DNA of 6,046 nucleotides from an uncultured bacterium (GCA_937895515.1 CALAYS010000137.1:1-6046); one strand, 5' to 3'; numbered from the stretch's first letter, positions 1 through 5,637 are shown. The notes: generated by a model not told the origin, from the sequence alone. A program made the numbers and translations.

Positions 1-2
1 AA

Positions 3-824
3 AAAGTAACAACTGATGGATATTATATTGTAATGGATGCGGATAGTGTATTTTCTGGGAAGCTTGAAGTTCCTTTGGAAAAAACCAATAATTCCTTTTA
101 TATCCCCATCCAAAATGGCGATATTTTTCATCGTCGGCAACTTCTTTTTAATGCAAAACTGCCCTGGATATATAAAGGTGTTCTCCATGAGTATCCATAT
201 TGTGCTGACGCTGTGGGTCCTATAGGAAACATTACTGAAGGAAAAATTCTAGATTCAACAACTGGGAAAAGAAATGATGATCCAGAAAAATACGTAAAAG
301 ATGCAGCCCTTCTTCTCGAAGAGGTGGAAAAAGCACCAACCCCACGAGATTGTTTTTATCTTGCTCAATCTTACAGAGACGCTGGTAAAAAACATGAGGC
401 AGCTCGCTGGTATCAACGACGCACAGGCATGGATGGATGGGATGAAGAAATTTATATTTCGTTTTTAAATCTTGGAAGATTAGTTGAAAATAAATGGGAA
501 AAACTTTCATTTTTTAAACAAGCATGGCGAATAAAAAATCGTTTGGAGGCTCTAACAGAGATAATGAGAATACATAGACAGAATAATGATTTAAAAAGGA
601 GTTGGCAAGAAGGATTAAAAGGAATTTTGATAGAACGAGATGATGAAAGTTTATTCACTGAAATGCCTGTTTATGACTACCAATTTTTGGATGAGCTTTC
701 CATCGCAGCTTTTTGTGTCGGTCAAAAAGATTTTTGCCGTCTTTTATTCGATAGAATGAAAAATATTCCTGAAAGTCAACGATCAAGAATTGACGATAAT
801 AAAAGGGTCTTTTCTCCCATATAG
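3..824 (+). CDS. Glycosyltransferase family 2 with TPR-like tail, C-terminal part (5' end outside window)
   Basis: The frame is open from the window edge: ten codons (KVTTDGYYIV) precede the first Met at 33, so that Met is internal and 273 residues of a longer protein are visible. The segment YYIVMDADSVF looks like the metal-binding DxD region of a GT-A, family-2 glycosyltransferase, where DAD binds the nucleotide-sugar through a divalent cation. The later stretches GDIFHRRQLLF and YKGVLHEYPYC match the 'R..L/F ... GxxHEY' region that usually follows it. From about residue 105 the protein turns into helical repeats (DCFYLAQSYRDAGKKHEAARWYQRR) typical of the TPR tail of these enzymes, which commonly modify surface glycans or proteins. 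The acceptor cannot be told from the sequence. The catalytic N-terminal half is missing here. A weak AT-rich dyad (AAAAA GAA TTTTT, 830-842) follows the stop. Family call fairly sure; substrate unknown. Confidence 0.85.
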   Translation, partial: KVTTDGYYIVMDADSVFSGKLEVPLEKTNNSFYIPIQNGDIFHRRQLLFNAKLPWIYKGVLHEYPYCADAVGPIGNITEGKILDSTTGKRNDDPEKYVKDAALLLEEVEKAPTPRDCFYLAQSYRDAGKKHEAARWYQRRTGMDGWDEEIYISFLNLGRLVENKWEKLSFFKQAWRIKNRLEALTEIMRIHRQNNDLKRSWQEGLKGILIERDDESLFTEMPVYDYQFLDELSIAAFCVGQKDFCRLLFDRMKNIPESQRSRIDDNKRVFSPI

Positions 825-881
825 AATTGAAAAAGAATTTTTATATTTTGTCATGAAAACACCCACCGCACACATCCAAAA

Positions 882-1097
882 ATGACCGCAGATAGCCATC
901 ATGTTGAAGACGTCAGGCTGAAAGGGCTGCCGAAGATGTAAAAGACGATGCCAAACATAAGGTTAAGGAGGCTAAGAAACACGCCGAGCGTGCAACGGAA
1001 GATACTAAATATTCAGCTCATCATGCCGCCGAAACAGTTAAAGGATGGCGTTCACCATGCAGTAGAGGAAAAGGTGTGCGATGCTACGAAGCATTAG
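882..1097 (+). pseudogene. Frameshifted LEA-like Lys/Ala/Glu-rich helical protein remnant
   Basis: No single frame is open, but a continuous protein is recovered by switching frames twice. ATG at 882 gives MTADSHHVEDV. Near 912-914 a -1 shift leads into QAERAAEDVKDDAKHKVKEA and on through KKHAERATEDTKYSAHHAAE TVK. At 1043 a +1 shift returns to the first frame and gives DGVHHAVEEKVCDATKH, ending at TAG 1095-1097. The composition (Ala, Lys, Glu, Asp, His; almost no bulky hydrophobics) and the roughly 11-residue periodicity resemble group-3 LEA or apolipoprotein-like amphipathic helices, which are associated with stress tolerance or membrane coating. Two indels whose shifts cancel imply decay or sequencing errors in a once-intact gene. 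The stretch is visibly richer in GC than its flanks. No good ribosome binding site is seen at 882. A short frame from ATG 853 (MKTPTAHIQK, stop overlapping ATGA) may be the displaced original N-terminus. Confidence 0.55.
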
Positions 1098-1103
1098 TTT
1101 TAA

Positions 1104-1120
1104 AGAAATAAATTATTTCT
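1104..1120. terminator. Weak AT-rich hairpin between convergent 3' ends
   Basis: AGAAATAA (1104-1111) and TTATTTCT (1113-1120) are perfect complements around a single A. The site lies between the end of the LEA-like remnant (1097, +) and the end of the transglutaminase gene (1126, -), where a bidirectional terminator would be expected. The stem has almost no GC and there is no clean T-run on either strand, so the function is only suggested by position. Confidence 0.25.
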
Positions 1121-1125
1121 CTTTA

Positions 1126-2802
1126 TTATACCTTAATACACTGGGACCAGCATCTTTTTTTAGATAGGTTGTATATTGTTACTGTCATCCTATCAGCTGA
1201 TAATCTATATTTTTTAATGATTTCATGTCGAAGAAATGAAAAAGCTTCTGGTAAAAGAGTCGAAGTTGCTTCACGATGAAGATAAAGAACTCTATTTCCA
1301 TAAAGGAAAGAAAGTTGGATCACGTATATTTCATTCTGCTGATATCCAAGAACAGGTTGCTTGACTCTAAAATTTTGTGGATCTGCTGTGGGCTTATGCT
1401 GTTGCAAAAAATTAATATGGATTTTGGAAAAATCATTTTTTTTTATACGAAAGAAAACAGGATGATCTTTATGAAAAAAATCATAAAAATTTTCTTTTTG
1501 GCGATAATTTCCCGTTAGATCAATTGTTTCACCCAAAAAAGTTTTTCCAACAACATAGGGCATTCGATAATCAATATTAGAGAGATATAATATTCTTCTT
1601 CTTTTTTTGATATAAGAAGTCCAATAACGGACTTGGCCATTAACACATGAAAAAAGATATCTTGCTGCTGCTGGAAGAAAAGGATCAGGAATATTTTCCC
1701 TAACAGATGAAACTTTTACTGGGCCAAAAAAATGAAGACCATTGAATGCAGCCCAACGCTGGGGCTCACAATAAGGCTTAAAATTTGAGGGGTCTATACC
1801 ATGGAGGGGGGTTGGGTCAAGTATATAATTTTCTTTTTTGTAGAAAAATTCTGTCCAAACATGGAAATTCCAATTAGAATTCTCTTTGCAAGAATAATGA
1901 TTTAAATCGTAAAAATCTCGGTCGTCAATTTTACAATCTTTTCCTAAAGCAAAAAGAGCCCCTTTTTTGGTAAGTTTTTTTGGAGGAAGATTTTTTGAAA
2001 ATAATGTTATTTCTTTTGTCGTAGCAATTCCTACTGGGTTAAAGATATTTTGGGGAACTTGATCTTTTTTTGAAGATTTTTTGAACGTTAAATCATCACC
2101 AACAATTAAATCCATTCCTTTCAAATCATGAATATCAATTATACAGCGATTAACTTTGACCGAATAAGAAGGTATGCCCAAAAACTTTAAAATTCCGGCC
2201 AGAAGGTCAGCTAACAACCAACATTGACCATATTTAACAGGACTTCCCCCTTCAATACGAGATCTAAATATTTCACTTGCATTTCTCCAATCGCTAGGAT
2301 GACGTCCGCCAGAAAATGTTTCATTCCACCTACCTTCAATCAGTCCAAGTTTGGCATCATTGCAGCCATCTATTTTTGAGCAGAAAAAAGTGGAAACATA
2401 AAGGGGGTTTTTTCTTTCTTCCAATGGAATTTCTTCTACCATACACATGATCCATGTTACAACAGAAGTATGATCAAAATCGTAAGTCCATCCTGCAGTT
2501 ATGGGCCCCTTTTTTTCTCCTTTCCGACCAAATTTAATAGCCGTATCAAACACATAATCGGTAATTTTTTTATTTTTATGGTCTACTTTTCGACCAATAT
2601 AATTATGATTCCATGTAAGCGATAATATGTCGTGACTATAAATTAATTGACTTGACAATATCTTAGGGGTTGGTCTTAAAATTATTTTTCTCTCTCCAGC
2701 GTAAAAATAATCCTGACCACGAACAGCACCTACAGATAGCAAACATGTAATCAAGGTTTCAAAATGGTAATCGTTGATGATTTGATTGCCACACAAGAAC
2801 AT
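1126..2802 (-). CDS. Eukaryotic-type (factor XIII/TG2-like) transglutaminase, 558 aa
   Basis: Transglutaminases of this family cross-link a protein glutamine to a lysine or amine, releasing ammonia; some hydrolyse the glutamine instead. The order of motifs follows the animal enzyme: GRW at 157-159 with W159 where TG2 has its transition-state Trp241 (35 residues before the Cys here, 36 in TG2); a second Trp 13 residues on, as in TG2; PVKYGQCW with nucleophile C194; KFLGIPS; WNFHVWTE with H314; ILDPTP with D329; then FFGPVKVSSVRE and YLFSCVNGQVRYW, equivalent to the animal GP..V.AIKEG and PFVFAEVNAD..W stretches. Codons for C194, H314 and D329 were checked on the complement. The protein lacks the N-terminal beta-sandwich and at least the second C-terminal barrel of vertebrate enzymes. 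About 60 extra residues lie between Cys and His (120 apart, against 58 in TG2). A stop lies two codons upstream of Met1, so 2802 is the earliest start; no strong ribosome binding site is seen. A weak hydrophobic run at 16-28 is not a convincing signal peptide. Its first 39 bases overlap the divergent gene. Confidence 0.9.
   Translation of the reverse strand: MFLCGNQIINDYHFETLITCLLSVGAVRGQDYFYAGERKIILRPTPKILSSQLIYSHDILSLTWNHNYIGRKVDHKNKKITDYVFDTAIKFGRKGEKKGPITAGWTYDFDHTSVVTWIMCMVEEIPLEERKNPLYVSTFFCSKIDGCNDAKLGLIEGRWNETFSGGRHPSDWRNASEIFRSRIEGGSPVKYGQCWLLADLLAGILKFLGIPSYSVKVNRCIIDIHDLKGMDLIVGDDLTFKKSSKKDQVPQNIFNPVGIATTKEITLFSKNLPPKKLTKKGALFALGKDCKIDDRDFYDLNHYSCKENSNWNFHVWTEFFYKKENYILDPTPLHGIDPSNFKPYCEPQRWAAFNGLHFFGPVKVSSVRENIPDPFLPAAARYLFSCVNGQVRYWTSYIKKRRRILYLSNIDYRMPYVVGKTFLGETIDLTGNYRQKENFYDFFHKDHPVFFRIKKNDFSKIHINFLQQHKPTADPQNFRVKQPVLGYQQNEIYVIQLSFLYGNRVLYLHREATSTLLPEAFSFLRHEIIKKYRLSADRMTVTIYNLSKKRCWSQCIKV
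2753..2756 (+). promoter_or_regulatory. Shine-Dalgarno-like AAGG for the start at 2764
   Basis: AAGG lies 7 bases before ATG 2764, good spacing for a ribosome binding site. The next in-frame Met (2828) has no such sequence upstream. This favours the long form of the 155-residue protein even though that form overlaps the first 13 codons of the transglutaminase gene on the other strand. Confidence 0.4.
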
Positions 2803-3231
2803 TTTATTTCATCTCAAAAATCAACTATGATTGACGGCTTCCCTTCTCATATTAGTGAACTTATAACAAAAATGGAATTTGTGGGAGCTGTTCCACCAAA
2901 TAAGAAAATTTGTTTCAAATGGAAAAACTATCTCCCCATTGAAAGTTGGCTTACTCAACCTCTTAGATGGTATGTTAGAGAGGATGCTGATTTCTTCTGT
3001 GAACAGATACAAAAAATTCTTGACAGTTTATTACAAATTCTTAGTGAGAAAAAAACACAAGAAGACGAAATTGTTCGCAGTGCTTTAATTAATGCGTCCG
3101 CACATTTTAGACAAGGTATTTCTAATAGCCTTCAAACATATGAAAAATGCAATAATCCCTGTGCTGTTTCCAGACTACAAACAATATTGGTTATTATATC
3201 ATTAAAAATACCGGAAATAAATACATCTTAA
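2764..3231 (+). CDS. Hypothetical protein, 155 aa, upstream partner of the C48-like gene
   Basis: I do not recognise this protein. It begins MVIVDDLIATQEHFIS and has no signal peptide. A central part with aromatic and basic residues (KKICFKWKNYLPIESWL, LRWYVRED) is followed by long predicted helices (DFFCEQIQKILDSLLQILSE and the segment from about 105 to 135). It contains four cysteines. The start at 2764 is chosen for the AAGG site; 2828 (MIDGFPSHISEL) is the alternative and would remove the overlap with the transglutaminase gene. Its stop is 20 bases before the ATG of the membrane/C48-like gene on the same strand with no hairpin between, so the two are probably one transcript. A small soluble protein encoded just before a putative secreted effector could be a secretion chaperone, but there is no sequence motif for that, and the idea rests on position only. 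Confidence 0.6.
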   Translation: MVIVDDLIATQEHFISSQKSTMIDGFPSHISELITKMEFVGAVPPNKKICFKWKNYLPIESWLTQPLRWYVREDADFFCEQIQKILDSLLQILSEKKTQEDEIVRSALINASAHFRQGISNSLQTYEKCNNPCAVSRLQTILVIISLKIPEINTS

Positions 3232-3251
3232 ATAATACTAATGAAAAATAG

Positions 3252-4337
3252 ATGCGAATAATTTTTGTTGTTTTATTTGTGGGTCAGTTTGTTGCTTTAC
3301 TTTTTTCCGGGATAGCTTTTTTCTTTATCTCCAATGAAACCGCTAGAAAAATTCTTGGGGGATTCATAGTTGTTCTTTCATCTATTATTCTTCTATCCTT
3401 TTTATGCTGGCTTTTGTTACGGTTGCGTGGGCCCCAACTTATGACAACTGGGGGCGATGAAAAAGATCCACCACGACGACATCAGCTGAAACCTCTTCTT
3501 CTTGAAAAACACAAAGTTCAAAGAGAGGAAGTAGTCAAAATGCATCCAGATGCCTATTGGCATAGGGATGACATTAAACCAACAGAAAAATACACCCCCA
3601 TGACAAAAGACGTGCCACAACGTTTTGATGCTTTATATTCCCTCTTTGCTTCTTCAGATAAATCTTATGGACTTAAAAAAAAATATGATTTTGAAGATTA
3701 TCCGTTTGCTGTTTTAGCTCTATCGAGGGATGAAAGAAGACACCATGTTTTTATGATGCGATGTCAAAGCTTTTCTTCGACTGGAAAATATATTTTAGAA
3801 AACCATTTGCCACTGGGATCGAAAATTGAGGATTTAATATATTTTACGAGAAGAATGGATAATTGGTCAGCAATTATCCCTATAGGAATTAATGAATTTA
3901 GTAATGTCCATCAAACTCTAATGATTATAGAAAAAAGGGGTGAAAGAGTAAGTGTAAATCTTCTTGATCCCATGGGAGATGCTGCTCTCGGGAATTCAGC
4001 CTCTAAAATATTTGACTCTTTCCGTCGTTTCTTTCCCTCAGCAGAATTTAAATATCTTTCTTGCGGTGTCCAAGTTTCTAATGTCTACTGTGTTTTGTAT
4101 ACGATGAAATTTGCATATTATTATCTTGAGGAGGGTGCTAACCTTTCATCAAGCTCTATTAAAATATGTCCGGAGTACTCTAAAAAATATCTTGAAGAAA
4201 ACGATCGTCTCGGTGATCTAAACCTTACAAATTATAAGGGGCCCGACGGAAAAAGAAAATACCACCTTTCTGAATCTGACCGTCGTTTTTTGCCATCATT
4301 GCTAACTCCAGTTAGAACCTCTGACAGACTGCAATAA
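3252..4337 (+). CDS. Membrane-anchored C48/CE-clan-like cysteine protease (candidate effector), 361 aa
   Basis: Two hydrophobic helices at about 3-27 and 34-57, joined by a short polar turn (SNETARK), form a bilobed hairpin. A charged linker (about 60-125) follows, then a C-terminal domain. In that domain SAIIPIGINEFSNVHQTLMI, NLLDPMG and YLSCGVQVSNVYCVLYTMKF fit the CE-clan order: H220, D239, Q274, C280. Gln-to-Cys spacing is 6, as in Ulp1, YopJ and ChlaDub proteins, and the hydrophobic strand before the His and the D-P/S-M/L-G turn also fit. Family members remove ubiquitin or SUMO-like proteins, or acetylate host proteins. The usual Asp-Cys-Gly is Tyr-Cys-Val here, so activity is uncertain. 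Chlamydial ChlaDub1/2 also join an N-terminal membrane segment to this fold, and the bilobed hairpin recalls chlamydial inclusion-membrane proteins. An in-frame TAG directly precedes the ATG, so the N-terminus is fixed unless a later Met is used; no clear ribosome binding site is seen. Fold call moderately sure; substrate unknown. Confidence 0.7.
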   Translation: MRIIFVVLFVGQFVALLFSGIAFFFISNETARKILGGFIVVLSSIILLSFLCWLLLRLRGPQLMTTGGDEKDPPRRHQLKPLLLEKHKVQREEVVKMHPDAYWHRDDIKPTEKYTPMTKDVPQRFDALYSLFASSDKSYGLKKKYDFEDYPFAVLALSRDERRHHVFMMRCQSFSSTGKYILENHLPLGSKIEDLIYFTRRMDNWSAIIPIGINEFSNVHQTLMIIEKRGERVSVNLLDPMGDAALGNSASKIFDSFRRFFPSAEFKYLSCGVQVSNVYCVLYTMKFAYYYLEEGANLSSSSIKICPEYSKKYLEENDRLGDLNLTNYKGPDGKRKYHLSESDRRFLPSLLTPVRTSDRLQ

Positions 4338-4352
4338 ATACACATTTTTAAA

Positions 4353-4374
4353 TTAAGCTGTATTAACAGCTTAA
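4353..4374 (+). terminator. Hairpin 15 bases after the C48-like gene
   Basis: TTAAGCTGT (4353-4361), loop ATTA, ACAGCTTAA (4366-4374): nine perfect base pairs with a four-base loop, starting 15 bases after the TAA at 4335-4337. It is followed by ATATATTT rather than a pure T-run. Position and symmetry fit an intrinsic terminator of the 2764-4337 transcript, possibly bidirectional. Confidence 0.5.
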
Positions 4375-4400
4375 ATATATTTGGCGAAAGTAAATTGTCA

Positions 4401-4425
4401 TCTTATTAAGATAAGAAACTTTTTT
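4401..4425 (+). terminator. Second weak terminator-like hairpin with T-run
   Basis: TCTTAT (4401-4406), TAAG, ATAAGA (4411-4416), then AAC and six Ts (4420-4425). The stem is short and AT-only, but the T-run is better than that of the preceding hairpin. It could be a backup terminator for the same transcript. Confidence 0.3.
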
Positions 4426-4506
4426 AATACAGTTATAACAAAGATTTGATTATATTGTTTATTTAATGGGCAATCATAGTTAAATTGAAATTCCCGACTT
4501 TACTTC

Positions 4507-4659
4507 TTAGTTAATAAACATCATCATGATACCACGATAACTTTGGCGCCCGTCCGGGCTCTTTAAAGCTATTTTCGCGTCTTTCCACGGCAATTGAGGG
4601 AGGAAATGGTTACTTTTGATCGAGTAATATACGCGATCATCTTTATACAATGCCGACTT
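4507..4659 (-). pseudogene. Possible decayed coding fragment, 50 codons without a start
   Basis: The minus frame between stops at 4660-4662 and 4507-4509 reads KSALYKDDRVYYSIKSNHFL, then PQLPWKDAKIALKSPDGRQS and YRGIMMMFIN. It has mixed, protein-like composition and is visibly richer in GC than the AT-rich sequence around it. No start codon precedes most of the frame and no ribosome binding site is seen. It may be the relic of a longer gene (transposase-like or otherwise); I do not recognise the family. The same bases on the plus strand hold the GCCCG/CGGGC dyad (4548-4559), so the GC-rich character could also be structural. Confidence 0.25.
4618..4638. repeat. 21-base imperfect dyad GATCG.GTA...TAC.CGATC
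   Basis: GATCG (4618-4622), GTA (4624-4626), TAC (4630-4632) and CGATC (4634-4638) are arranged symmetrically around ATA. It looks like a small operator-type palindrome, but no intact gene lies beside it and it falls inside the possible minus-strand relic, so chance is a fair explanation. Confidence 0.25.
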
Positions 4660-4931
4660 TTAAAAATTATAGGCTTTAACATAAATCCCATATTTTTTTC
4701 AAACAGAATGTTGTCTAATTTATTTAAGATACATTCCTGTTCAGAATCAGAAATTTAATTTTGCCAAGCCTCCGCATGTAAGCTTGTTGGCTTTAGAAAA
4801 TGTAAATTAAAGATAGTTTGTTGTTTAATTTTGTAATTATAATGCAAAGTGATTCCCAGTTTTTTTTGTATTATAAGGGAATTTTAAATATGCGCCGTTG
4901 TGAATCCATTCTTTGAAGATAATATTAAAAA

Positions 4932-5100
4932 AATATAGGCATTCTGAATAGAAGGTCAGCGGTCGCAATTTGCGGTACTACTGCACAGTGGGCTTTGGCT
5001 TCGCCGGTGCAGCTGTGGCCCGGGTGTGAACTTCGTTGGCTACGCTGACCGCAGGTTGTCACACACCGAAGCCTGTTGGCAGAGCCAAGCGGACATGATT
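4932..5100. repeat. Repeat fragment A: right-end segment plus GC-rich hairpin island
   Basis: AATATAGGCATTCTGAATAG followed by AAGGTCAGCGG matches the right-end segment of the longer copies (copy C has AATATAGGCCTTCTAAATAA then TAGGTCAGCGG). The left half of the unit is not found here. A GC-rich segment of about 145 bases follows, strikingly different from the AT-rich flanks. It carries the repeat word TTGGCTTCGCC in inverted orientation (4996-5005 region) and GCCTGTTGGCAGAGCCAAG (5071-5089), a variant of the GCCTGTTGGCGAAGCCAAA in copy C. A 61-codon minus frame across it has no protein-like support. Confidence 0.6.
4954..5050. repeat. Nested multi-stem inverted repeat (97 bases)
   Basis: Outer arms GGTCAGCG (4954-4961) and CGCTGACC (5043-5050) are perfect complements. 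Inside lie CGCAA/TTGCG (4964-4968 and 4970-4974), CTGCAC/GTGCAG (4981-4986 and 5007-5012) and, within that, GGC TTC GCC (4997-5005). The whole can fold as a multi-branched structure. It is not a tRNA. Whether it acts as RNA or as a DNA cruciform cannot be told. Confidence 0.45.
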
Positions 5101-5115
5101 TTCTGAACATTTTTG

Positions 5116-5276
5116 ATTCAATATTTGGCCCAACTTAATCTAAATAATCTTTCAAAAATAACTGATTTCGCTTATTTTTTACTTTTTGGTCGACAACCGT
5201 AGGTAAACCTGTTGGCGAAGCAAAAAAAATTTCGACTATTTTCTCCAGATATAGGCCTTATGAATTACAAATAGTA
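5116..5276. repeat. Structured repeat, copy B
   Basis: The unit starts around ATTTGGCCCAACTTAATCTA, continues through TCAAAAATAACTGATTTCGC (5152-5171) and ACTTTTTGGTCGACAACCGT, and ends in TTTCGACTATTTTCTCCAG then ATATAGGCCTT (5250-5260). Outer arms GTCGA (5189-5193) and TCGAC (5232-5236) enclose CAAC...GTTG, a short AGGT AA ACCT hairpin (5201-5210), and GGCGAAGC (5213-5221 region). The right end after GGCCTT diverges from the other copies (no GGTCAG). Confidence 0.65.
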
Positions 5277-5330
5277 TGCCGAATACCTCCAGAATTTTAT
5301 CCCCAAAATTGATTTTCCCTCTTGCGGCTC

Positions 5331-5346
5331 CCTGTTTCATAACAGG
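5331..5346 (+). promoter_or_regulatory. Hairpin covering the ribosome binding site of the 85-aa gene
   Basis: CCTGTT (5331-5336), loop TCAT, AACAGG (5341-5346): a perfect six-base-pair hairpin. The right arm's AGG is the only Shine-Dalgarno-like sequence upstream of ATG 5356, nine bases away. In the mRNA the site would be paired, so translation could depend on opening this stem. This is structural inference; no ligand-binding element is recognised. Confidence 0.35.
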
Positions 5347-5355
5347 CTTCCAGCA

Positions 5356-5613
5356 ATGAAAGTCACAGCTGAACAGTTCGAGTTCCTTTGCAACCTCGAG
5401 CTTCCCATTTCTCAGACACCTCGTCATTGCTTTAAGGACGCCATGGCGTTTGTAGCAGCATCCAAGGTCTCTGAGGATGGTTCCGTCGACATTCCCAAGT
5501 CCATTCTTCGGGAACTTTATAGAATGACACATTATTCTGATGGTTTTGTTAAAGTTCTTGGTGATGAATTTAAATATGGTGATCCGGAACTACACATCTC
5601 TGTGTGTCTGTAA
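5356..5613 (+). CDS. Orphan hypothetical protein, 85 aa, between repeat copies
   Basis: I do not recognise the family. The protein (MKVTAEQFEFLCNLELPISQ ... ending LHISVCL) has a well-balanced globular composition, two cysteines in its first half, likely helices at 5-15, 24-36 and 48-55, and no signal peptide or membrane segment. The first half of the gene is visibly richer in GC and in C-ending codons (TTC, AAC, CTC, CCC, GAC) than the neighbouring genes, which suggests a different origin. The ATG at 5356 has AGG nine bases upstream, inside a small hairpin. It is bracketed by direct copies of the structured repeat (B and C) and ends one base before a perfect palindrome. It could be a real small gene, cargo carried between repeats, or the tail of a broken longer gene. 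A 98-codon minus frame over the same bases (5236-5532) is the alternative, but its composition is poorer and it runs into repeat copy B. Confidence 0.5.
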   Translation: MKVTAEQFEFLCNLELPISQTPRHCFKDAMAFVAASKVSEDGSVDIPKSILRELYRMTHYSDGFVKVLGDEFKYGDPELHISVCL

Positions 5614-5614
5614 C

Positions 5615-5637
5615 GTATCGTAGAAATTCTACGATAC
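5615..5637. terminator. Perfect 11+1+11 palindrome right after the 85-aa gene
   Basis: GTATCGTAGAA (5615-5625), central A, TTCTACGATAC (5627-5637). The dyad begins one base after the stop codon TAA (5611-5613), an intrinsic-terminator-like position, but there is no T-run after it on either strand (AATAAATGATG follows). It could instead be a protein-binding site or an mRNA 3'-end stabilising hairpin. Confidence 0.45.

Larger units (their letters stand above)
4426..4931. other. AT-rich intergenic stretch, no intact gene
   Basis: About 500 bases with no convincing intact ORF on either strand. It contains one denser segment with coding character on the minus strand (4507-4659, listed separately), a TATAAT at 4838-4843 without a matching -35 element, and an eight-codon frame from ATG 4890 (MRRCESIL) preceded by AAGGGA at 4875-4880, too short to support. 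The rest is AT-rich sequence in which I see nothing. Confidence 0.5.

Noticed and set aside
1276..1518. 80-codon plus-strand frame opposite the transglutaminase C-terminus
   Set aside because: It lies wholly antisense to a recognised gene, with low-complexity Ile/Lys/Phe composition.
4548..4559. GCCCG/CGGGC dyad as a terminator
   Set aside because: A two-base loop is too tight, no T-run follows, and no gene ends nearby.
4815..4892. Promoter (TATAAT at 4838-4843) and 8-codon leader ORF at 4890
   Set aside because: There is no -35 at suitable spacing and no downstream gene to serve; AT-rich sequence gives TATAAT by chance.
4954..5100. Integron attC site or tRNA
   Set aside because: The nested stems suggested either, but there are no convincing GTTRRRY/RYYYAAC core sites and no tRNA arms, anticodon loop or T-loop.
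4925..5110. 61-codon minus-strand frame over the GC-rich island
   Set aside because: Composition (many Ser, Arg, Cys, His) reflects the hairpin-rich repeat rather than a protein.
5236..5532. 98-codon minus-strand frame
   Set aside because: It lies opposite the better-composed 85-residue plus gene, its C-terminal part runs into repeat copy B, and no ribosome binding site or family resemblance is seen.
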